Shown in pieces: positions 33,263 to 39,785 of a stretch of DNA of 39,785 nt. The position numbers and the translations under genes are program-made. The notes beneath the pieces were generated by a model. That model was not told where the DNA came from. It did no database searches and worked only from the letters and a program-made list of their open reading frames with translations. This stretch comes from an uncultured delta proteobacterium (GTDB taxonomy: Bacteria > Myxococcota_A > Polyangia > Polyangiales > Polyangiaceae): assembly GCA_903892415.1 (NCBI GenBank), contig CAITIQ010000447.1, positions 1-39,785 of the forward strand. The letters run 5' to 3'. Each line of letters opens with the position of its first letter. Position 1 is the first letter of the stretch.

Positions 33263-34966
33263 GTGAAGAGCTGTCCCCAGTGCCAACAGCGTTATCCGCA
33301 TGAAAGCAGCTTCTGCTTCGTGGATGGCGCTTCGCTCGAGAGTCTCCCGGATCCCCGGCTTGGAACCACGCTCGCCGGCCGCTACGTGCTCGAGGAAATC
33401 CTCGGAGAGGGCGGCATGGCCACGGTCTACCGAGCTCGCCACAAACTCGTGGACCGGCCGTGCGCGATCAAAGTCTTGCACGGGGAGGTGGTTCGGGATC
33501 CCACCGCGCAAGAGCGTTTCCGCCGAGAGGCGCGACACGCTCAACGCTTGGCTCACCCCAACATCATCGACGTTTTCGATCAGGGCGAGACCGATGACGG
33601 AACCGCCTTCCTGGTGATGGAGCTGCTCGAGGGGTCGAGCCTGGCGCTGCAGATCGGCAAAGGTCGCATCAGCGTCCCGCGCACGATCAAGCTCGCGGCG
33701 CAGATGAGCCGCGCGCTCGCACGCGCCCACGACTTCGAGGTGGTGCATCGCGATCTGAAGCCGGAGAACGTGTTCGTTCTCAAAGAAGACCGCATCAAGC
33801 TTCTGGATTTCGGTATTGCCCGCAGTAAGCATGACTCGCGGCTGACCAGCGTGGGCGAGATCTTCGGCACGCCCGAGTACATGGCGCCCGAGCAAGGCTC
33901 CTCCACCGAGGCCGGACCTTCCGCCGATATCTACTCGCTCGGCATCATCCTGTTCGAGATGCTGACGGGCACCTTGCCGTTCGAGGCGCCCAACGCTCCG
34001 ACGATGTTGGTCAAACACATGAGTGAGCCTGCTCCTCACGTGCTGAGCCGGCAGAAAGACGTGCCTGAGTCGCTCGACCGACTGATCCACGACATGATGT
34101 CGAAGGCGCCGCATGATCGCCCGGTGGACGCGCAATCGGTGCTCGCCCGGCTGCGCAAGATCGCCACGGAGCTGCGGGTAGAATTGCCTGCGGATCTCGA
34201 GGCGGAGTTGCCGCCGCCGAGCCGGCAGCTCAAGGCGGGTGAGGCTCAACTTTGGGGTCGGCGCGCCAAGCTGTTCGACGAGATGTTGAAGCGCGGTTTC
34301 CCCGCCGCCAAACCGGCTGACTCCCAGCGGATCCTAAGCGAGATCGAGGCGAAGGTGGCCGAGGTCGAGGATCTCCGCAAGCGCGCTTATGAAGAGCAGG
34401 CCAAGCTCGAGATCGTCGAGCAGGAGGGCCGTGAGGCCTACGCCCGCTTCGGTATGGCGATGGACACGCTTACGCAAGATGCCTCGCGCATGCGCGAAGA
34501 AGTTCGCGATCAGAAGCAAGTCCTGGCGACCATGATGGAGGGTAACGAGGCCTTCGGTGCGCGCTTGCTCGTGGTGCACAAGGAGACCGTCTTCTGGGAG
34601 GGTCGCTCGGCCTTCACTGAGCCCTACCCCGAGCTCGCCAAGCTCTATCGTGACCTCGCCAGCATCCTCGACGAGTGGCTTGTCGCAAGGGGCAAGCAGC
34701 GTGAGATCGATCGCGCGATCCAAGACATGGACGGCCAGTTCTCCGACATCGACTACCAGATCAAGGAGCTGCGCAGCGGGCTCGATTCGCATAACCGCGA
34801 GGTGGAAGAGCGGCGCGGGGAGTCTCGCGGCCTGATCACCGAAATGGGTCGCAAAGCAGAGGCGCTCGAGGGAGAACTTTTGATGCTGGCGACGAGGTTC
34901 TGCGCGCCGCTGCGGGCCAAGCCCGAGCTCGTGCCGCTCTTCCGTGAGCTAGAAGCCAACGGCTGA
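33263..34966 (+). CDS. Ser/Thr protein kinase with zinc-ribbon-like N-terminus and coiled-coil tail
   Basis: A 567-residue Hanks-type kinase starting at GTG 33263. The first 21 residues (CPQCQQRYPHESSFCFVDG) form a short zinc-ribbon-like motif that precedes some myxobacterial kinases. The kinase domain (about 40-310) has the loop ILGEGGMATVY, Lys70 (CAIKVL), catalytic loop HRDLKPEN (Asp164, Asn169) and DFG at Asp182. It should be active. No membrane segment is seen. Residues about 330-560 are long charged helices, likely coiled coil (EIEAKVAEVEDLRKRAYEEQ, AIQDMDGQFSDIDYQIKELR), which could mediate dimerisation. It lies between an aldehyde dehydrogenase and a TamB-like gene on the same strand, with 65 bp to the latter. 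The partner or substrate is unknown. Confidence 0.93.
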   Translation: MKSCPQCQQRYPHESSFCFVDGASLESLPDPRLGTTLAGRYVLEEILGEGGMATVYRARHKLVDRPCAIKVLHGEVVRDPTAQERFRREARHAQRLAHPNIIDVFDQGETDDGTAFLVMELLEGSSLALQIGKGRISVPRTIKLAAQMSRALARAHDFEVVHRDLKPENVFVLKEDRIKLLDFGIARSKHDSRLTSVGEIFGTPEYMAPEQGSSTEAGPSADIYSLGIILFEMLTGTLPFEAPNAPTMLVKHMSEPAPHVLSRQKDVPESLDRLIHDMMSKAPHDRPVDAQSVLARLRKIATELRVELPADLEAELPPPSRQLKAGEAQLWGRRAKLFDEMLKRGFPAAKPADSQRILSEIEAKVAEVEDLRKRAYEEQAKLEIVEQEGREAYARFGMAMDTLTQDASRMREEVRDQKQVLATMMEGNEAFGARLLVVHKETVFWEGRSAFTEPYPELAKLYRDLASILDEWLVARGKQREIDRAIQDMDGQFSDIDYQIKELRSGLDSHNREVEERRGESRGLITEMGRKAEALEGELLMLATRFCAPLRAKPELVPLFRELEANG

Positions 34967-35031
34967 CCTGCATCGGGGCCGAAGCTGGACTAAGCTGACG
35001 CCCAGCGTGACCCCGATGACCCGCAGCCCCG

Positions 35032-38000
35032 ATGGATGAGGACAGGCCTTCCCTGATCGCCGTCCTTGGCGAAGCGGGTGAACGCGTAAAGGGCGCGCTG
35101 CCGCCCAGGCGCGTGTTCCGTTGGCTTCGCCGGACGGCCGAAGTGCTGGTGCTGGCCACGGTGCTACTGGGCGCAACCACCGGCGGACTTCTGCTCCACC
35201 TCGACACGCCGGAGGCGCGTCACGTTGCGCAACACAGCGTCAACCAGCTGCTCGAACCGCTGCTCCGCGGGCACATCCTCATTGGCGAGATCGACGAGCT
35301 TTCGCTGCGCCACGCCCGCATTCGCTCGGCGCGCTTCCTCGACGAGAACGGCGACCAGGTAATCATCGCCTACGGCATCGATGCTCGCGTTCAGACGCTC
35401 AAACTGCTGCGCGCGATCTTGTTCGAGGAGGGCCCCATTCCCCTCACCTTCCCCCGCGCCCGCATCGCCGACGCCAGCGTCACTCTCAGGCCAGACCAAG
35501 ACAACATCCCCACGATCGCGTGGACGTTCCTCCCAAAGAACCCCGATCCAACGCCAGCTCCTTCGCGACCGATCATCATCCAATTACCGGCGATCGAGAT
35601 CGATCAGGCGCACGTCGAGGGCAGCGTCGGGGCCCCTATCAATGCCGATGTCCAGCGCGCCAAAGCGAGCGTGTACGTGAACACCGAGGAGGCGGTGGTG
35701 GTGGACGTCGAGGAGACCGGGCTCAAGTTGCGTGAGCTCATTCCAGGGGAAACCAGCGGGACCGGTACCTACCACTTGCGAGTGGATCTGAAGCCGCCTG
35801 CACCCGAGCGGCCGGAGGAAGAGCGCGTCAAGATGTGGGCCGAGTTCAGCGGTGCGATGAGCGCACCGGAGTTCCCCCGCGTACCGGCGATCGAAGTGAG
35901 CGCGCGCGCCGAACTCGTGGGCAACATGCTCACCGGGACGCTGCAACTACCGCGCTTTCGGCCCGAGTCGAAGGCCGTGCTGTTTCCGTTCATTCCGCTG
36001 GAGCGCGACGCGCGCGGGCAGGTTGAATTCAAGGGCCCGGTCACCGCGCTCGAGTTCGATGGGACGTTCGAACTCGAGCAGCCCGACGCCACCGCGACGT
36101 TGGTCGCAACCGGGGCGATGCGGGTCGACCGCGAGGTGCGGCTGCGCCTGCACCTGCAGGCCGCAGAGCTCGATACCCGCACCATTCTGCCTTCCGCGCC
36201 GTCTTTGCTCGTGGACGGCAGCGCCCGGGTCGATGTGGCGTTGCGCGGCAGCGAGCCGCCGCTCGTTCATGTCGAAGCCAGCACCGACCCGACGATCGCT
36301 TTCGGGACGAAGTTGCCGCGCGTCGATGCGGTGCTCGACGTCGTGAACGGCGTGCTGATCGGTTCGGCCTCGATCGATGAACCCACGCTCGAGCTCGACG
36401 CTGGCTTCTCGGTGGAAGGCGGCGAGGTCCGCTACAGCGCCCACGCCGAGACGCTGGATCTTGCGCAAGTGCCGTTCGTCGGCGGCCGCGCGGTAGGCCG
36501 CAGTTCGCTCTGGATCAGCGGCAAGTTTGTCGACGGGGAACTCGACGGCAAGCTGCGCGGTAGCGGGCTGGGCGTGGCCAGCGCAGATCGCAGTCTGAGC
36601 GCTGGCCAGCTCGGTTTCTCCGGCCAATTCAAAGGCCCGCTCGATCGGCTTTGGGTCAAGGGCGCGCTGCGCGCCGACGAGGCCAACGCCCTCGGCGAGC
36701 GGCTCGATCGCGTGGAGCTGCGCGTCGACGGAGGGCTGCAAGAGTCCGAGTTTGCTCTCACCGTCAGCGATGAAGATCGCGGCAAGCTCTCGCTGAGCGG
36801 TACCGTGTCCCCGAGCGCAGGAAAGGCCCAGAACCTCGCCTTCCGCGTCGAGCGCGCAGGCGAAGAAGCCAGCGGAACCGCCGCCGGCGCTTCGTTTGGT
36901 GAGGCGGGCTTCGCCGTCGACGGGCTCTCGGTCAGCTCGCCCATCCTCGGTTCGGTTGCAGGCTCGGTGCGCGTGCAGGGCGGTGATTTGGTCGGCAAGC
37001 TACGTGCGGCCAACGTGGATCTCACGCGGCTGTCGAAGCTCGTCGGAGTGCCGTTTCCGGCCGAAGGTCGAGCCAACGTGGACTTGGCGGTCGAGCGGAC
37101 GGCGCGAGGCCGACGCGGGACGATCGACGTCGAGCTCGAGGACGCTCGCCTGCTGGTGGTCTCCGGCGTGGGCCTTCGAATGTCTGCGACGCTCGAGGAC
37201 GATACGGTCAAGGCCGCGGGCTTCGTGCGCCTGGTGGACCATGCCTCCGAGGGCGCGCGACAAGCGGCGCAGAATCGCGGCAACGCCGAGCTTTGTGACG
37301 GCCCCATCCTCGAGCTGCGCGCGGCAAACCTCGAGGGCGCGCTGCCGGGACCGCTGCTGCGCGCCGAAACCTGGGCCAAGGCCACCGGGGCGGTGGACAT
37401 CGCCTTCGACGCGGCCGAGCTCGGTTGTTTGGTGCGGCGCATACCGTCACCGCTCTTGCCGGTGGCGGTGGCGCGCGGTCGCGTCAGCGGCGCATTCAAC
37501 GTACGGCGCGCTGCAGGAGAAGCCTATCCGAGCATAAGGGACCTCGAGCTCGCGACCGACAACCTTGCGCTCTTGACCAAAGACGGCAGCGTCTCGAGCG
37601 AAAAGCTCGACCTAGCGCTCAAGGCCAAGCTCTCCGGCTCGACCGGCGAGCTCGCGGCCTCAGCGACGATTTTCGACGAGCGCAAACTCGCCAACCTCGA
37701 GCTCGTCGGCCTGCTCGACCTGCCCAAGATCCTCGCCGCGGAATCGCCCTTGGACGCCCTCAAAGACGCGCCCTTCAGCTTGAACGCCACGGTCCCAACG
37801 CGCAGCGTGGAGAGCCTGAACACGCTGCCTACGCCGGTGTCGTCCTACCTCCCCAGCCTCTCCGGCGAGGTGACCCTCAGCGCCAACGTCGCGGGTTCGC
37901 TGAACGCTCCGTACATGACGCTCTCGGCCCAAGCCTTCGACCTCGGACCGCTCAACGCCGGCGAGTCTTCGGCGCAGTGGCTCCCACCGCTGAGCCTCGA

Positions 38001-39785
38001 TCTGGCCGGGACCTACGACCCGACCGTGGACCGCGGGTTGGTCGGGCTTTCGGTTGGGGTGGCCAAGCTGCCGGTGGCGGTCGTCAACGGCCAGTTCGAC
38101 CTTTCGAAGAACGTGCTCAACGGCAGTCTCACGCTCGAGGAAGCCCCGTGGCGTGCTGACGTAACCGCCGAGTTCTTCGACATGCCGGTGCACGCGGTGC
38201 CCGCCTTGGCCGATCGCGAGATCGCCGGTGCGGTCTCGGGCAAGATCGAACTCAAGAATCTGAACCGAAATCCCAGCGCAAAGGCCGAGTTGTTCGTGCC
38301 TGCGTTGCGCATTCAGGACACCTTCCAGAGCGTGCTCGTCCAGGCCGAGATCCGAGAGCGGCCGCAAGACGCAGAGGTCGCGACCGCCAGCGTGCGCGTC
38401 GAGGTGGCCGACCAGAGCCAGGGCAAACTGCAGGTCCTTGGGACCGCCGGCGTCGAGTGGGCAGCGCTCGCCGTGCCTACACTCAAGGTGGATGCTCCCG
38501 GGACGCTGGTGATGGGAGCGTCGGACTTCAGCATCGGCCTCGTCTACCCGTTGGTCTCGGGCACGCTTACCAAGCTCGACGGGGTGCTCAACGGCGGCGC
38601 TGAGGTCGAATGGGGGCAGCTCTCGCAGACCTCCAACGGCCTTATCAAACGCGCCCGCCTCACGCTGACGGACGCCATCGCCTACATCCCGCAGTTCGGT
38701 CAGGAGCTCAGCGACGGCAAAGCCACACTCACCGCCGAACCAGCCGCCGCAGACGGTACGCAGCAACTTCGCCTCGAGGGCGTAGAGGCCAAGGGGACCT
38801 CCGGTCGGGTGCACGCCTTTGCCACGGCGACGTTGCGCGGCCTCAAGCTGGAGAAGGCTGTGGGCTCGATTGGCATCGACGAAGGCGAAGAGCTGCCGGT
38901 GACGATCGAGGGCGTGCCGCTCGGCAAGGCACGCGGCAACGCAGGCTTCGAGCTAACCCCTTCGGAGCGCGGCTTCACTGTCGATGTCAACGTCGAAAAC
39001 GCGCGCTTCGACCTGCCTACGTCGACTTCGAAAGACGTGCAGTCGCTCGATGATCCGCGCGGCATCACCATCAATCAGCCGCAGAAGCCAGGGGCGGTGG
39101 CTCGCGATGAAGACGCCTTCCAATACAAGCTGCGCGTGGGCGTCAACCAGACCGAGGTGCGCTCGAGTTCGCTCAACCTCAACCTGCAGACACCGAAGGG
39201 CGCGCCGATCGAACTGTTGCTCTCGGATCGGCTGCACGCGAGCGGAGACGTGCTGATCGAACAAGGGTCGATCGTGCTCAACAAGAAGAAGTTCGTGGTC
39301 GACGAAGCGTTGATCCGGCTGCGTGACGAAGACACCGGGAACCCCGATGTCAACCTCACTGCGCATTGGGACGGAGCGTCCGGCAGCCGAGTATTTGTCA
39401 GCTACGTTGGTCTGCTCAAACCCATCACCGAGGACAAGATCCGCTTCCGTTCGGACCCACCGCGGTCTCAAGAGGAGATCGTTCAGCTGCTGGTGTTCGG
39501 CGAAAACGAGGCGACCGGCGTTGCTTTAGCTGGAGACGTGATCGGCGGCAGCGTGGCGACCTCGCTCGCCAACGATTTGCTGGCGTCGGCCTTCGGGGGC
39601 GTGCTGCGCGATGTGTTGGCGGTGAACGTGGGCATCACCTCGGCGACCGGCGGTGGCTACCTCGGCGCGCAGGTCTCGGTGTCGGATCAGTTCTCCTTCG
39701 GCGGGACGGTGGAGCAGGTGGAGCAGGTGCACGCCACCACCAGCCAAACGCAAGCCGGCGGCTGCGGTGATCTCTACTTCGATTA
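35032..39785 (+). CDS. TamB-like (DUF490) translocation and assembly protein, 3' end outside window
   Basis: At least 1,584 residues, with the frame still open at the window edge. Start ATG 35032 (MDEDRPSLIAVLGEAGERVK) has a weak ribosome site. A membrane anchor lies at about residues 36-56 (AEVLVLATVLLGATTGG), followed by a very long stretch of repeated beta-strand units such as VDVALRGSEPPLVHVEA and LSLSGTVSPSAGKAQNL. The C-terminal part carries the DUF490 signature region (ASGDVLIEQGSIVLNKKKF, NPDVNLTAHWDG, VSYVGLLKPITEDKIRFRSD). TamB-type proteins bridge the inner and outer membrane and move lipids or outer-membrane proteins. No tamA lies upstream; a partner could lie beyond the right edge. 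The long repeated fold and the anchor agree with the family; exact cargo is unknown. Confidence 0.9.
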   Translation, partial: MDEDRPSLIAVLGEAGERVKGALPPRRVFRWLRRTAEVLVLATVLLGATTGGLLLHLDTPEARHVAQHSVNQLLEPLLRGHILIGEIDELSLRHARIRSARFLDENGDQVIIAYGIDARVQTLKLLRAILFEEGPIPLTFPRARIADASVTLRPDQDNIPTIAWTFLPKNPDPTPAPSRPIIIQLPAIEIDQAHVEGSVGAPINADVQRAKASVYVNTEEAVVVDVEETGLKLRELIPGETSGTGTYHLRVDLKPPAPERPEEERVKMWAEFSGAMSAPEFPRVPAIEVSARAELVGNMLTGTLQLPRFRPESKAVLFPFIPLERDARGQVEFKGPVTALEFDGTFELEQPDATATLVATGAMRVDREVRLRLHLQAAELDTRTILPSAPSLLVDGSARVDVALRGSEPPLVHVEASTDPTIAFGTKLPRVDAVLDVVNGVLIGSASIDEPTLELDAGFSVEGGEVRYSAHAETLDLAQVPFVGGRAVGRSSLWISGKFVDGELDGKLRGSGLGVASADRSLSAGQLGFSGQFKGPLDRLWVKGALRADEANALGERLDRVELRVDGGLQESEFALTVSDEDRGKLSLSGTVSPSAGKAQNLAFRVERAGEEASGTAAGASFGEAGFAVDGLSVSSPILGSVAGSVRVQGGDLVGKLRAANVDLTRLSKLVGVPFPAEGRANVDLAVERTARGRRGTIDVELEDARLLVVSGVGLRMSATLEDDTVKAAGFVRLVDHASEGARQAAQNRGNAELCDGPILELRAANLEGALPGPLLRAETWAKATGAVDIAFDAAELGCLVRRIPSPLLPVAVARGRVSGAFNVRRAAGEAYPSIRDLELATDNLALLTKDGSVSSEKLDLALKAKLSGSTGELAASATIFDERKLANLELVGLLDLPKILAAESPLDALKDAPFSLNATVPTRSVESLNTLPTPVSSYLPSLSGEVTLSANVAGSLNAPYMTLSAQAFDLGPLNAGESSAQWLPPLSLDLAGTYDPTVDRGLVGLSVGVAKLPVAVVNGQFDLSKNVLNGSLTLEEAPWRADVTAEFFDMPVHAVPALADREIAGAVSGKIELKNLNRNPSAKAELFVPALRIQDTFQSVLVQAEIRERPQDAEVATASVRVEVADQSQGKLQVLGTAGVEWAALAVPTLKVDAPGTLVMGASDFSIGLVYPLVSGTLTKLDGVLNGGAEVEWGQLSQTSNGLIKRARLTLTDAIAYIPQFGQELSDGKATLTAEPAAADGTQQLRLEGVEAKGTSGRVHAFATATLRGLKLEKAVGSIGIDEGEELPVTIEGVPLGKARGNAGFELTPSERGFTVDVNVENARFDLPTSTSKDVQSLDDPRGITINQPQKPGAVARDEDAFQYKLRVGVNQTEVRSSSLNLNLQTPKGAPIELLLSDRLHASGDVLIEQGSIVLNKKKFVVDEALIRLRDEDTGNPDVNLTAHWDGASGSRVFVSYVGLLKPITEDKIRFRSDPPRSQEEIVQLLVFGENEATGVALAGDVIGGSVATSLANDLLASAFGGVLRDVLAVNVGITSATGGGYLGAQVSVSDQFSFGGTVEQVEQVHATTSQTQAGGCGDLYFD

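Overview
The window is high-GC, gene-dense bacterial DNA. It carries many secreted lipoproteins with Gly/Ser/Thr-rich linkers, a Cys-rich lipoprotein repeat, a thrombospondin type 3 protein, two eukaryote-like Ser/Thr kinases and heme-c lipoproteins. This combination points to a myxobacterium (Myxococcota, probably class Polyangia). That assignment is inferred from gene content, not from a marker gene.

Layout. 1-191: two tRNA genes on the minus strand (Glu-CTC, cut by the window edge, and Gln-CTG). 355-2534: a two-component pair on the minus strand, OmpR-type regulator first and histidine kinase second. 2564-7754: a tightly overlapped plus-strand operon (DUF2169 protein with a Pro-rich middle, a lipoprotein with a degenerate endonuclease/exonuclease/phosphatase-like region and Ca-binding repeats, and an AcpH-like protein). 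7739-9688: an M2 (ACE-type) zinc peptidase lipoprotein. 9923-15270: a Cys-rich lipoprotein, two tandem di-heme peroxidase/oxidoreductase-like proteins and a propeller-like lipoprotein. 15267-16667: a convergent Kelch lipoprotein. 16941-21671: a four-gene exported cluster (heme-c lipoprotein, DUF1549-like heme-c lipoprotein, small lipoprotein, Tat-exported DUF1501-like protein), closed by a strong hairpin.

21777-24826 holds three neighbouring genes that each need one or more frameshifts to be read through: a hypothetical gene, a lipoprotein tyrosine-phosphatase-like gene, and an ExbD/AgmX-like lipoprotein gene. A 17-bp tandem repeat lies on the stop codon of the last. The gene after this block (25336-26628) is intact but flanked on both sides by copies of an intergenic element with an AGAT-N5-ATCT core.

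27102-31581 (minus strand) encodes glycogen branching enzyme GlgB, a small unknown protein and a membrane-anchored Ser/Thr kinase. 31647-39785 (plus strand) encodes an aldehyde dehydrogenase, a second Ser/Thr kinase with a zinc-ribbon-like N-terminus and coiled-coil tail, and a very large TamB-like protein that runs off the end of the window.

The strongest candidates for something undescribed are the four-gene exported heme-c/DUF1549-like/DUF1501-like cluster, the local burst of gene disruption with its neighbouring repeats, and the kinase-unknown-GlgB unit, which suggests phosphorylation-linked control of glycogen metabolism.
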